Assembly: GCA_049680625.1 (NCBI GenBank)
Contig: JBAUID010000025.1
Location: forward strand, 1 to 30,298
Direction: 5' to 3'
Length of the DNA: 30,298 bases
Source: JAUIAI01 sp049680625
GTDB lineage: Bacteria > Pseudomonadota > Gammaproteobacteria > Burkholderiales > Burkholderiaceae_E
Shown here: one piece after another, positions 1 through 8,617 of the stretch
Position numbering within the stretch: position 1 is the stretch's first letter
Layout of the letters: every line of letters starts with the position of its first letter
Position numbers and translations under genes: made by a program
The notes under the pieces: model-generated
Told to the model about the DNA's origin: nothing
Seen by the model: only the letters and a program-made list of their open reading frames with translations
Database searches by the model: none

Positions 1-3
1 AAT

Positions 4-12
4 TGCTATACT
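4..12 (+). promoter_or_regulatory. extended -10 element of the tRNA-Ser promoter
   Basis: TGC-TATACT (TATACT at 7-12) is a good extended -10 hexamer about 24 bases before the mature tRNA. It is followed by a GC-rich stretch (CGCGCCC), a discriminator typical of stringently controlled stable-RNA promoters. The -35 region would lie outside the window, so only half of the promoter can be judged. Confidence 0.5.
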
Positions 13-35
13 CGCGCCCTGACCCAGCGCATACC

Positions 36-127
36 GGAGAGGTGGCAGAGTGGTCGAATGCGCCGGATTCGAAATCCGGTTTGTCGTGTATGCGGCAACG
101 TGGGTTCGAATCCCACCCTCTCCGCCA
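36..127 (+). tRNA. tRNA-Ser, anticodon CGA, CCA encoded
   Basis: The 7-bp acceptor stem GGAGAGG (36-42) pairs with CCTCTCC (117-123). G124 is the discriminator and CCA follows at 125-127. The anticodon stem CCGGA/TCCGG encloses the loop TTCGAAA with anticodon CGA at 70-72, which reads the serine codon UCG. A long variable arm, as expected for class II tRNAs, lies before the T arm (GTGGG-TTCGAAT-CCCAC). All helices are intact, so this should be a functional gene. The cognate synthetase gene serS is also in the window, about 8.5 kb away, but there is no sign that the two are linked. Confidence 0.97.
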
Positions 128-517
128 AGCCCAAATACCCAGAACCGCCTGTTGCCACCCCTCAAGAAGAACGTTTGCCGTTTCCAGGTGGTTAATCCTG
201 ACGGCTAGCCTAAGCCTGGAGATCACAGAATTCCTCCTGATTCTGGGTCATCTTCGAATTACAACAGAACGCCCGCCGTCATTGTCAGCGGCATCCTGGA
301 TCCAGCGACCCTGCAGTTTTGGACTGATTTCAAGACTACGCGCAACTTGCAACTGGTACTGAATTTTGCCCAGAGCCATTGACCTTGCCCAACCCGTCAG
401 GGTCATCGCGAACCACCTTGCCGACCGGCGCTAAGGGCAAAGTCACCATTGGTCAGCCCGCGGCTAAGGAATCAGTGTTTAGACAGTGATAATTTGTCAA
501 ATACAGGTTTGCCATCC
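128..517. other. 390-base stretch between tRNA-Ser and the c-di-GMP gene
   Basis: There is no recognised gene here. I see no copy of the tRNA 3' end that would mark an integrated element, and no clear terminator after the tRNA. The only coding candidate is the short minus-strand frame described separately (248-406). The rest probably holds the leader of the downstream gene. Confidence 0.5.
248..406 (-). CDS. possible small protein of 52 residues, unknown function
   Basis: On the minus strand an ATG at 406 opens 52 codons ending in TGA at 248-250. It is preceded by AAGGTGG six bases upstream, a strong Shine-Dalgarno sequence. A second in-frame ATG lies at 379. The predicted product is basic, with no signal peptide or membrane segment. 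Its middle (SLEISPKLQGRWIQDAADND) looks like an ordinary soluble protein sequence, but I do not recognise a family. The gene would lie between the tRNA and the c-di-GMP gene, opposite to both. The case rests on the ribosome site and the protein-like composition only, so it could be chance. Confidence 0.3.
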   Translation of the reverse strand: MTLTGWARSMALGKIQYQLQVARSLEISPKLQGRWIQDAADNDGGRSVVIRR

Positions 518-2752
518 ATGAGCGCCCAAACCCAAAACTATTACTCAACCGCAGGACGTCAATTAAGTTCGATGCAAGCCGCCTACGCAAACGACAGAAT
601 ACGCGTCTTGGCTATCGACGATGATCCGCTCATCCATGCCTTGATTCTCGGCATCCTGGAACCATACGGATATGAGGTTCTGCTCGCCAAGGATGGAAAG
701 GCAGGGATTCAATCATTCATCGAATCGCAACCCAATGTCATTTTGCTTGATGTCAAAATGCCTGGAATTAACGGTTTCCAAACCTGCGAGGCGATTCGAA
801 AATTACCTCAAGGTGAACATGTTCCCATCGTCATGGTTACCGGTGATGACAGCCCCAATGCGGTCGAACAAGCTTTTCAGTCCGGGGCAACAGATTTTTG
901 CTCAAAACCGTTAAACTTAGATTTGCTGTTACATCGGATTCAGTTCGTATTGCGTGCAAAATCCACCGCCGATGTACTTCGTAAGCGAGAGCGTAGCCTT
1001 GAGCGAGCGCAACAACTCGCCGGACTCGGCAACTGGCAGATTGACATCAAACGCGACCAGATTCACTGCTGCGACAATCTTAAAAATATGCTTTCGCTAG
1101 ACGCCTCCCTGCTTAGTCGGGATAACTTTCTGGCGAGAATCGATTTCGATGACCAAGACCGCGTCGCCCAGTTCTTTATCGATCTGACTAAGCGTGCAGA
1201 TGTCAGACCAGTAAACTTTAGTTGCTCTACAGCTGACGGATCGCTTAAACACCTGTCAATGAGCGCTGATATCAGCAACGTTGTTGATCAGCGTGGCAAT
1301 CGAATTGTCGGTGTCGTTCTGGACAATACCGAACAACGCCGTACAGAAACACGAATCCATACGCTCGCATATTACGATTCAGTCACGGGACTGGCTAACC
1401 GGTTGCTATCGAACAAGTTCTTATCGAGATCTATCGAAAGATTCGACTCGACCGACACCTGCATGGCAGTACTGTTCGTTGACCTGGATCACTTTAAGCG
1501 AATCAACGACACCTGGGGACACTCAACCGGCGACGAAGTATTGCGAATTGCTGCCGATCGACTAAAAAGTTGCTTACGAAAAGATGACAGTACACAAGGC
1601 CGCTCGCTGAGCGTAGAGAATACGATGCTTGCCGAAGGTTGTGTTGCCCGGGTGGGTGGTGACGAGTTTGTTATCGTTGCTTCGAATCTTAAGTCGACCA
1701 ATGACGCCGCCATAATCGCTCGAAGAATCAATTCGGTGATGAGCCAGGCTTTTCAAACCCAGGAAGCCGAAGTATATATTGGTAGCAGTGTCGGTATCAG
1801 TATTTTTCCGAATGACGCGGGCGACGCTGAGAACCTGTTGAAGCAAGCGGACGCCGCGATGTACGAAGCAAAGCGATCTGGCAGGAATTGTTATCGATTC
1901 TTTACCAAGAACATTCAGGACCGCGCCTTCGAACAACTTGAATCGGAATCGCGCCTTAGGAAGGCAATCGATGCCGGACAATTCATTCTTCATTATCAAC
2001 CGAAGATTGATGTGGCTTGCGGCAATGTAACCGGGGTGGAAGCCTTGGCCCGCTGGCAACATCCGGAGCGCGGACTAGTCTACCCAGATGAGTTCATTCC
2101 GCTGGCCGAGGAATCCGGCCTGATCGTTCCACTTGGCCAGTGGGTCCTGGAGATGGCTTGTAAGCAGGCACGAATCATTAACAGCGTCTTACCCGGGGAT
2201 GACATCAGCATGGCGGTTAACATTTCCGCAATGCAGTTTGGTCATGGAAATATTATCTCAATGGTTGAGTCGGCACTGCATAAAGCACAACTCGCTCCGC
2301 ACCTCCTGGAGCTCGAACTAACCGAGAGCAACATACTAAATGACGCGCAAACGCAGATCGAGATGCTACACAAACTTAAGACCCTGGGGGTTAGGCTTTC
2401 AATCGATGACTTTGGTACCGGTTACTCTTCTCTGCGCTACCTGAAGCAGTTCCCGATAGATGCCCTGAAAGTGGATCGGTGTTTTGTTCAGGAAGTCAAT
2501 GACAGCCCTGCCGACGCTGCCATCGTGAAGTCGGTTATTAACCTGGCTCATAATTTGCATCTGCGCGTTATCGCAGAAGGCATCGAAACCCAGGATCAGT
2601 TCGATTTTCTGCACGACAATGCCTGCGATGAGGCCCAGGGTTATCTGATATGCAGTCCGCTGAATATTAGTGAACTAATCATCTGGGCGCGCGCAAGAAA
2701 TACATCGAGCGTTGACTCGCCGGTATTGGATTCAGATTTAGCTCAGGTTTAG
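518..2752 (+). CDS. REC-PAS-GGDEF-EAL cyclic-di-GMP turnover protein
   Basis: This response-regulator protein of about 744 residues probably makes and/or degrades cyclic di-GMP. It starts with a receiver domain (about 27-150, acidic patch DDD, phospho-acceptor Asp78 in LLDVKMPG, Lys130). A PAS-like segment (about 160-275) follows, then GGDEF (about 285-465, intact GGDEF at 380-384) and EAL (about 480-730). The EAL domain keeps the motifs of active phosphodiesterases: EAL, ELTES, DDFGTGYSSL, LKVD and AEGIET. The product has no membrane segments, so it is cytosolic. A 17-residue insertion separates the inhibitory-site motif RKDD (354-357) from GGDEF. The frame can extend to a TTG at 449, but ATG 518 has AGG at 505-507; ATG 572, just before the receiver domain, is a second choice. 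No partner kinase is adjacent. Confidence 0.9.
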   Translation: MSAQTQNYYSTAGRQLSSMQAAYANDRIRVLAIDDDPLIHALILGILEPYGYEVLLAKDGKAGIQSFIESQPNVILLDVKMPGINGFQTCEAIRKLPQGEHVPIVMVTGDDSPNAVEQAFQSGATDFCSKPLNLDLLLHRIQFVLRAKSTADVLRKRERSLERAQQLAGLGNWQIDIKRDQIHCCDNLKNMLSLDASLLSRDNFLARIDFDDQDRVAQFFIDLTKRADVRPVNFSCSTADGSLKHLSMSADISNVVDQRGNRIVGVVLDNTEQRRTETRIHTLAYYDSVTGLANRLLSNKFLSRSIERFDSTDTCMAVLFVDLDHFKRINDTWGHSTGDEVLRIAADRLKSCLRKDDSTQGRSLSVENTMLAEGCVARVGGDEFVIVASNLKSTNDAAIIARRINSVMSQAFQTQEAEVYIGSSVGISIFPNDAGDAENLLKQADAAMYEAKRSGRNCYRFFTKNIQDRAFEQLESESRLRKAIDAGQFILHYQPKIDVACGNVTGVEALARWQHPERGLVYPDEFIPLAEESGLIVPLGQWVLEMACKQARIINSVLPGDDISMAVNISAMQFGHGNIISMVESALHKAQLAPHLLELELTESNILNDAQTQIEMLHKLKTLGVRLSIDDFGTGYSSLRYLKQFPIDALKVDRCFVQEVNDSPADAAIVKSVINLAHNLHLRVIAEGIETQDQFDFLHDNACDEAQGYLICSPLNISELIIWARARNTSSVDSPVLDSDLAQV

Positions 2753-2921
2753 TTCAGGGTTAGTTCAAGAGCAGCTATTGCGGCAAACTAGGTCACGGCT
2801 CTGGCCCAGTTTCGCTTGTTGCACCGGCATCAACAAATTGATAGGCTGCTTCAGCCATCGACGCACAGTCAGTTACCGTATAAGCGGCAAAAAACTGTGC
2901 CCCACAACGCGCAGGAAGCCC

Positions 2922-3536
2922 ATGTCAACACCCGACCCCCGAATTCTTAACAGTCCGTCTGCCGACCGTAATAAAGACGTCATTCTGTCGGTTCTAACCC
3001 AGGAGCTGAAAGCCCTGCAACCTGGTTTGCTTCTTGAGATCGCCAGCGGCACGGGGCAGCATACCGAACACTTCGCCCGGGCTCTGCCGCAATGGCAGTT
3101 TCAACCCAGCGACCCGGACCAACCCAGCTTTGATTCAGTCACCGCACGCTCTGAAGCGGCTGACCTCACCAATGTCCGCCCGCCGCTAATCCTCGACGTT
3201 ACCCAACACCCCTGGCCAATCAGTGCAGCCAACGTCGTGTTCTGCGCCAACATGATCCACATTTCACCCTGGAATTCAACGCTGGGCTTAATCAATGGAG
3301 CCGCCGCAATATTGCCTGCCGGCGGTAAATTGATTATGTACGGCCCTTACCTGCAAAAAGAGGTCCCCACGGCACGCGGAAACCTGTCATTCGATTCCAG
3401 CCTGCGCGCCCGCAATCCCGCCTGGGGAATTCGCGATCTCGACGACGTGGCAGCGGTTGCTACCGCCAATGGCTTCAGCAAGCCGCAAACGCAGTCGATG
3501 CCTGCCAACAACTTGATCGTAGTATTCAATAAGTAG
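2922..3536 (+). CDS. DUF938-family SAM-dependent methyltransferase-like protein
   Basis: The 204-residue protein matches the DUF938 (METTL26-like) family in sequence and length. Motif I for S-adenosylmethionine binding is LLEIASGTGQH (about 37-47). Further family signatures are QPSDPD, NVRPPLILDV, VFCANMIHISPW, MYGP and the C-terminal MPANNLIVVF. Members are predicted class I methyltransferases of the cytosol whose substrate is not known. The open frame runs upstream to 2778, but ATG 2922 is chosen: AGGA lies five bases before it, and the upstream residues do not resemble the family. It stands alone, 169 bases after the c-di-GMP gene and 188 before the lipoprotein gene. Confidence 0.85.
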   Translation: MSTPDPRILNSPSADRNKDVILSVLTQELKALQPGLLLEIASGTGQHTEHFARALPQWQFQPSDPDQPSFDSVTARSEAADLTNVRPPLILDVTQHPWPISAANVVFCANMIHISPWNSTLGLINGAAAILPAGGKLIMYGPYLQKEVPTARGNLSFDSSLRARNPAWGIRDLDDVAAVATANGFSKPQTQSMPANNLIVVFNK

Positions 3537-3724
3537 GCGCAATAAACCGTGAATACCGGGCTGCGCCGGCAATTCGCGAAATTTGAGCTCATTTTGAACG
3601 TAAAGAATCGCAAAGACTGAACAACCAGTCAACCCAGCCGCTGTCATCCGCATTACTGGACACAAGCCGCCGGCACCGGATCCACGGGCCGCAGGCACAA
3701 ATACCAATTAGTCCGGAGCCTTTA

Positions 3725-5020
3725 ATGCAGACATCATGGCAAGCCAGCACCCAAACCAACGACCAGACGCAAGCGCGATCAGCCCGTTTAAGCCGATGGC
3801 TATGCGTGGCCGCGATGGGTGCCCTTCTCGTCGCCTGCGGCGATCCGCATCATAATTCACGCGAAAACGGCCGTACCGGTTCCGACCGAACCAACAATGG
3901 CGGGGAGACCCTACCGGGTAGAAACAACCAGGCCTGCGTCTATCAACTGACGGGCACCATCAGCAATCCATCGCGCCTGGAAAACACCAACGCCGCTTGT
4001 GACTATCAATTGATTGGAACTGTGCGGGTACAAAGCGACTTGATTGTCAGTCCCGGGGTGACGGTACGGGCAGAGCCGGATGCAATATTGATTATCGATG
4101 GCGGCCAGATCGATGCGCGCGGTACCGCAAACCAACCAATTACTTTCACCAGCATGCCCGGGGCCGACCAAATCTGGGGCGGTCTGCGCATCGAAAACGG
4201 CCTGCGCAGTCAGTTTGATTATGTTGACATCCGCAACGTCGCCAGCACATGCTCTGCTAACGATTGTGTGCGCGGCGCCCTGATCGTTGATACTGCTTCA
4301 GTGTCGTTTACAAACTCGACCATTGTCGGCAGCACCAACAATGGTTTTGTCTTACAAGGCAATGGCCGTATCGATAGATTTTTCGGCAACCAGTTCATCG
4401 GCAACCAGGGGGCCCCGGTTGTCCTGCCCGGCCACGCTGTGCATGAGCTGGACACGGCAAGCAATTATCGTGGGGGCAGTCAACCTAACACTGATGCCTT
4501 CATCCTGGTAACCACCGGAGAGCAAACAGCCAACCTGACCCGGCGCTGGAAGAAGCTGGGCGTACCGTATCGCATTGACAGCAATTACCGGGTTTCGGAC
4601 GGCACCTTACTTCTCGAACCCGGTGTGCAAGTCGAATTCAGTCGCGATGGCTACCTGGAAATCCAAGACAATGGCGCGCTCGAAGCGGCAGGCACAACGA
4701 ACAGTCTGGTTACCCTGCGTGGAGTGCGCAATGAAGCTGGATATTGGCGCGGGCTGATGCTGACAAATAGTCCATGGCGCGAGAACAGCCTGCGTTACAC
4801 CGACATTCTCAACGCCGGGGCCGACGTAAACGGGGTTGCTGCAACGATTCACCTGGACAACGCGGCTATTGCACTAAGAAACAGCGTTATGGCCAATAAC
4901 AGCGGGGTCGGTATTGCCTGCGATGCTCCGGGCTCCAATGAACCGGCCAGTATTACCAGCATTGACAGCGACAGCTTGATATCGGGTGGAATTGGCGATA
5001 ACTGTCAGGTGCTCGACTAA
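3725..5020 (+). CDS. secreted lipoprotein with right-handed beta-helix repeats
   Basis: The 431-residue product starts with a long basic N-region and a hydrophobic stretch ending in the lipobox LLVAC, with Cys38 as the lipidated residue. Gly-Asp follows, and there is no Asp at +2, so outer-membrane sorting by the Lol system is likely. After an Asn/Gly/Thr-rich linker come two similar halves that each open with a barrier-type turn (LIVSPGVTVRAEPDAILIID and a second copy LLLEPGVQVEFSRDGYLEI). Ladder-like repeats follow, such as RGTANQPITFTS and AAGTTNSLVTLRG, typical of right-handed parallel beta-helix proteins. These often bind or cleave polysaccharides, but no catalytic residues can be assigned. 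The start has GGAG six bases upstream. A strong terminator follows at 5045-5081. Confidence 0.8.
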   Translation: MQTSWQASTQTNDQTQARSARLSRWLCVAAMGALLVACGDPHHNSRENGRTGSDRTNNGGETLPGRNNQACVYQLTGTISNPSRLENTNAACDYQLIGTVRVQSDLIVSPGVTVRAEPDAILIIDGGQIDARGTANQPITFTSMPGADQIWGGLRIENGLRSQFDYVDIRNVASTCSANDCVRGALIVDTASVSFTNSTIVGSTNNGFVLQGNGRIDRFFGNQFIGNQGAPVVLPGHAVHELDTASNYRGGSQPNTDAFILVTTGEQTANLTRRWKKLGVPYRIDSNYRVSDGTLLLEPGVQVEFSRDGYLEIQDNGALEAAGTTNSLVTLRGVRNEAGYWRGLMLTNSPWRENSLRYTDILNAGADVNGVAATIHLDNAAIALRNSVMANNSGVGIACDAPGSNEPASITSIDSDSLISGGIGDNCQVLD

Positions 5021-5044
5021 AGCCCAGCGCTTGCGAATCCCCTT

Positions 5045-5081
5045 ATCGCGTGCCCTGATTCGAGCGGCGCGCGATTTTTTT
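5045..5081 (+). terminator. intrinsic terminator after the beta-helix lipoprotein gene
   Basis: A 10-bp stem, ATCGCGTGCC (5045-5054) with GGCGCGCGAT (5066-5075), contains one G-T wobble and encloses an 11-base loop. A run of seven T (5075-5081) follows at once. This is the clearest rho-independent terminator in the window. It lies 25 bases after the lipoprotein stop codon and isolates the next gene, NnrU, which must then have its own promoter within 5082-5190. Confidence 0.85.
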
Positions 5082-5205
5082 GGCCGGGCGCCGGGGGCAA
5101 CGCCAGGGTTTCCAACCGGGATTGCCGTTCGAGTTTGCCATCCCGATTTACAATCCGTTAACAACAAAAGGTTATGATCGGGGCCTGTCAAAACAGGGGC
5201 CGCAA

Positions 5206-5787
5206 ATGACCATACTAATACTTGGACTGATCCTCTTTTTGGGCGTCCACTCAATTCGCGTTTTTGCCGAACCTTTGCGTACCTCGATGCGCGAAAAAAT
5301 GGGGCCCAATACCTATAAAGGCCTATACACCCTGATCTCGTTTGTTGGCCTGGGTCTGATCATCTGGGGTTATCCGCAGACCCGAATTGATGCTGTTTAC
5401 CTTTGGCACCCGCCTGCCGCAACGCGACATGTCGCCACTTTACTGACCCTGATCGCATTCATTCTTATTGCTGCATCGTCCGTTCCAGGCAATCGAATCA
5501 AAGCCCTTGTTAAGCACCCGATGAGCATCGGGGTAAAACTATGGGCGTTTGCTCATCTGCTCGCCAACGGTCGCCTTGGCGACGTGGTCTTATTTGGAGC
5601 GTTCATGGTCTGGGCAATTCTTACCTACCGCGCCGCAAGAGAACGCGACCGCATCAACAATTTGCCAGCACCCGCCATTAAGGGAGTGACAGAGGATGTG
5701 ATCACTATCGGTGCTGGTATTGGTATGTGGGCTCTGATTACCTTTGCTCTGCATGGCCCGTTGATCGGCGTGCGCCCGTTTGGTTAG
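5206..5787 (+). CDS. NnrU-family integral membrane protein
   Basis: The 193-residue protein is mostly hydrophobic, with about five membrane segments starting at residue 2. It carries the NnrU family pattern near the N-terminus (FLGVHSIRVFAEPLR, then Y-K-G-LYTLISFVGLGLIIWGY) and later HPMSIGVKLWAFAHLLANG. Members are inner-membrane proteins found near denitrification or carotenoid genes in other bacteria; their biochemical role is unsettled. No such neighbours are present here. The frame is open from 5080, but ATG 5206 follows AGGGG and begins exactly at the first membrane helix. Upstream residues overlap the terminator and are not family-like. The gene converges on the TRAP transporter genes. 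Confidence 0.85.
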   Translation: MTILILGLILFLGVHSIRVFAEPLRTSMREKMGPNTYKGLYTLISFVGLGLIIWGYPQTRIDAVYLWHPPAATRHVATLLTLIAFILIAASSVPGNRIKALVKHPMSIGVKLWAFAHLLANGRLGDVVLFGAFMVWAILTYRAARERDRINNLPAPAIKGVTEDVITIGAGIGMWALITFALHGPLIGVRPFG

Positions 5788-5865
5788 CAGGCAGTTGAAA
5801 AACCCGAAAGTGCTGAAATTCAATGGGCGCCCTAGAGGTCTCGCAGATAATCACCGGGAATCATG

Positions 5866-7230
5866 TTAACGCGCGTAAACCAGCGCGGGCAGCCAGGTAA
5901 TCAATGCCGGCATGGCCAACACCAGCCCTATGACAACCAGTTGTATTACCAGTATCGGTGCGATCCCTCGGTAAATATCGGCTAGGGTGACCCCCGGCGG
6001 CGCAGACCCTTTCAGAAAGAACAACGCAAAACCAAACGGCGGGGTCAGAAACGACGTCTGCAATACCAGGGCAACCAGGCCGGCAATCCATAACATCGTT
6101 GCTGGCGAGCCGGGCTCCAGGCCGTACAAGGCAAGGCCTTGTAAAACCGGCACAAACAAAGGCAAGGTGATGACGGTAATTTCGATCCAGTCGATAAAAA
6201 ATCCAAGCACAAATATGATGCTGACAATGAGCAACAACATTGGCCACGGCCCTATGTCAAGCGCCGTCAGCGCGTCTGAAATTGCCGTATCTCCGCCAAA
6301 GTAGCGAAACGGATACGAAAAAACAGCCGCTGCCATGATGATAAAAAACACCATCGCAGTCAGGTTGGCGGTGCCGGCAATCATGTCGCGAAATAATGGC
6401 CAACTCATGCGACCATTAATAAATACCAGCAGTAAACCACCCGCCGCCCCAATGGCGCCCGACTGCGACGGCGTCACCCAACCAGCGATAATTGAACCAA
6501 GCACCAGGCATATCAACGCCAGTGGTGCGACCAGGCCACGCAGGATTAACAACGCCCATGACCAACGGTTACCTGGCAACAGGTTTGCCGCTTCGTTAAG
6601 CGGGGCACTGGGCGGACGCAGCCAACTGGTGACAAGGTAATACAGCAAGTACAAGACAATCAGGATGCCGCCCGGCACGATGGTGGCCATAAACATACTG
6701 CCCATCGGAACCTGAAACTTGCCTGCCAGAAAAAACAACATCACCGCCGGGGGAAGAATAATACCAACTGTGCCGGCCGCGGCAACCGCGCCTGTTGCCA
6801 CTTCAGGGCGGTAGCCGTTTTGAAGCATGGCGGGTAGTGCAATAAGGGATAAAGTCACCACCGAAGCGCCAACAATGCCAGCAGCCGGCGCCAGGATAAC
6901 GCCAATTAGCAGGACCGCAATGGCCATACCACCCGGCATCCACCGCAGCAGCACACGCAGGCAGGACAACATGTCGGCAGCAATGCCACTTTTCTCAAGT
7001 GCCACTCCCATGAACAACAACATCGCTACGGCCGGGTAAAAAGGGCCGCTAACTGCATACGCCAGTTTCGGTGGAATGCCGTACATCGCAACCCATGGCA
7101 TTTCGCCCAGCGCGATCCCTACGATACAAAACCCAACCCCAAGCCCGCACAAAATAATGGCTACCGGTAAACCACTGAACAACAGCAGAGCCAGGGTGCC
7201 CAGCATTACAAACGGCAGTGCGTCAATCAC
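5866..7230 (-). CDS. TRAP transporter large permease (DctM family)
   Basis: This 454-residue polytopic inner-membrane protein is hydrophobic throughout and carries DctM features such as the N-terminal LALLLFSGLPVAIIL, GVILAPAAGIVGASVV and the C-terminal LQTSFLTPPFGFALFFLKG. In TRAP systems this subunit carries the solute, usually a carboxylate or related organic acid, driven by a sodium gradient. The start is a GTG at 7230 that overlaps the end of the small-permease gene by 8 bases, pointing to translational coupling. The periplasmic binding protein that normally completes the system is not found beside it, so the substrate cannot be suggested. Confidence 0.92.
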   Translation of the reverse strand: MIDALPFVMLGTLALLLFSGLPVAIILCGLGVGFCIVGIALGEMPWVAMYGIPPKLAYAVSGPFYPAVAMLLFMGVALEKSGIAADMLSCLRVLLRWMPGGMAIAVLLIGVILAPAAGIVGASVVTLSLIALPAMLQNGYRPEVATGAVAAAGTVGIILPPAVMLFFLAGKFQVPMGSMFMATIVPGGILIVLYLLYYLVTSWLRPPSAPLNEAANLLPGNRWSWALLILRGLVAPLALICLVLGSIIAGWVTPSQSGAIGAAGGLLLVFINGRMSWPLFRDMIAGTANLTAMVFFIIMAAAVFSYPFRYFGGDTAISDALTALDIGPWPMLLLIVSIIFVLGFFIDWIEITVITLPLFVPVLQGLALYGLEPGSPATMLWIAGLVALVLQTSFLTPPFGFALFFLKGSAPPGVTLADIYRGIAPILVIQLVVIGLVLAMPALITWLPALVYAR

Positions 7231-7795
7231 GGCTGTAATCAGTCGCTAGAGAGTCCCGGGTAGGCGGTTTTGTCACCTGGGCATTAGGGTCAGGCAAATC
7301 ACCGGTTAGAAAAAACAAGTGGCGCAGCATTCGGGTAACAACGGCCAGCACAAATAGTTCGATTCCCAGAGGCACGGCGGCGACCAGCATCCAGCGAAGC
7401 GGCGCACCCAAAGTGATCGCAGCGCGCTCACCGGCGCGCATCGTCGATACCGCCAGGTCGGTTCCGTACCAGATCACAACGGCACCGAATGGCAGAACAA
7501 ACAAAAGCCCACCAAGCAGTTCTATCAGCGACCGAGCCTTCGCAGAAAACCGCTCGCGTAAGACGTCGACACGAACATGGGCATTGCTGACGTAGGCACC
7601 GCCAATAGTCAGCAGAATCAGTAACAGAAATAGTTCGCGCTCAAGCGCGTTGTAATAAGACCCGGGCTGGTTCAACCAGGCTCGGGTGTATACCTCGACC
7701 AGGCGCACGACAATCAGCGCCGGCAATAAGATCATGGCGGATGCCAGGCTGATTCGGCGTATCGCCTGCTCAATCTGAAGCAGAAGACTGTTCAT
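7223..7795 (-). CDS. TRAP transporter small permease (DctQ family)
   Basis: The 190-residue protein has four predicted membrane helices and the DctQ pattern with an Arg-flanked second segment (ERELFLLLILLTIGGAYVSN, then AHVRVDVLRERF). The latter resembles the conserved HVRVD signature of small TRAP permeases. It would pair with the large permease encoded directly downstream (8-base overlap). Its start lies only 6 bases after the stop of a lipoprotein gene, so lipoprotein, DctQ and DctM are probably one transcript. The C-terminal 30 residues are a polar cytoplasmic tail. Confidence 0.9.
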   Translation of the reverse strand: MNSLLLQIEQAIRRISLASAMILLPALIVVRLVEVYTRAWLNQPGSYYNALERELFLLLILLTIGGAYVSNAHVRVDVLRERFSAKARSLIELLGGLLFVLPFGAVVIWYGTDLAVSTMRAGERAAITLGAPLRWMLVAAVPLGIELFVLAVVTRMLRHLFFLTGDLPDPNAQVTKPPTRDSLATDYSRD

Positions 7796-7801
7796 GCGCC
7801 A

Positions 7802-8524
7802 CTACTGAAAAATAACGCCCTGGCTACCTTCAGAAATAATCGACTTATACCGGCCTTGTAACTCACCGGCCATGTTGATCAAATAACAATCACTAAAAAT
7901 ACCGGCAGAGTATGTTGTTGTGGCCACCGTACAAGCCCAGGCGGTTTGCGCATCATTGGCCTGCAAGGCCCAGTTGACTGACGCGGATCCAAGACGGGTC
8001 GTGTTTTGAGTCACCGGCCCGTCGTAGTAAGACCCGTTCGTGTTCACCAGAACCGGTCCGGGCAAATCGGTATGACTGGTCACGTCTAGAAAAACGTTTG
8101 CTGCCGGGGTTGCTACCGAAACTATGCGAATTCGGTCATTGTTGGCAGTATCCTTAACCCAGTGGGTAATCGTTTTGGATTCAGTCACCGCACCACTGGG
8201 CGAGGTTGTCTGATTGACTGATTCGGTTGAATTCACCACAGACCCGTCCGTGAGAGTGACTTCCCCTTTTGGCGAAATCGTCAGGCGAACCGTTGTCGTT
8301 CCGCTTTGGTCAGTCGCCGTCACCTGGTGACTCGCTGCGGAGCTCAATGCATTACGCAATCCGGCGCTAACATCAAAGGGTTCGGTTGGCGTTGGATCAC
8401 TTCCTATTTCATTTTGCGCCGCATCCCCACAGCTGCCAAGAAGGGTCGCTACAGAAATACTGGCCGCCAGGACAACCGCTCGACGCACGTTCGGATTGAG
8501 TATCAAGTGTTGGGTCGCAGTCAT
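7802..8524 (-). CDS. lipoprotein of unknown family, first gene of the TRAP cluster
   Basis: The 240-residue product has a type II signal peptide: basic NVRR, hydrophobic VVLAASISVATLLGSC, lipidated Cys32 followed by Gly-Asp. The mature part is rich in Ser, Thr, Asn and Val and looks like beta structure (TTTVRLTISPKGEVTLTDGS). I do not recognise a family, and it does not look like a DctP or TAXI binding protein, which are about 320 residues and alpha/beta. The start is supported by GGGAG six bases upstream. It ends 6 bases before the TRAP small-permease gene. Position suggests an envelope role linked to that transporter, but this is inference from gene order only. Confidence 0.75.
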   Translation of the reverse strand: MTATQHLILNPNVRRAVVLAASISVATLLGSCGDAAQNEIGSDPTPTEPFDVSAGLRNALSSAASHQVTATDQSGTTTVRLTISPKGEVTLTDGSVVNSTESVNQTTSPSGAVTESKTITHWVKDTANNDRIRIVSVATPAANVFLDVTSHTDLPGPVLVNTNGSYYDGPVTQNTTRLGSASVNWALQANDAQTAWACTVATTTYSAGIFSDCYLINMAGELQGRYKSIISEGSQGVIFQ

Positions 8525-8617
8525 GAAATCTCCCAGAGGGTTTGGATTGTTTGTATTTATAGTCTTCGCTGTCTTGGTTTCTTTGCCGTTTTTCTCGGGG
8601 ATTACAACTAGCCGACT

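Noticed and set aside
36..127. tRNA-Ser as an integration site for a mobile element
   Set aside because: No repeated tRNA 3' end, integrase or mobility gene was found in the window.
1..217. minus-strand frame starting at GTG 217 with a perfect AGGAGG before it
   Set aside because: It would have to read antisense through the tRNA gene; the ribosome site is attractive but the product is the usual antisense-tRNA artefact.
3..362. 119-codon plus-strand frame over the tRNA
   Set aside because: It runs through tRNA-Ser and has the GGRTHR-like residues typical of translated tRNA; no independent support.
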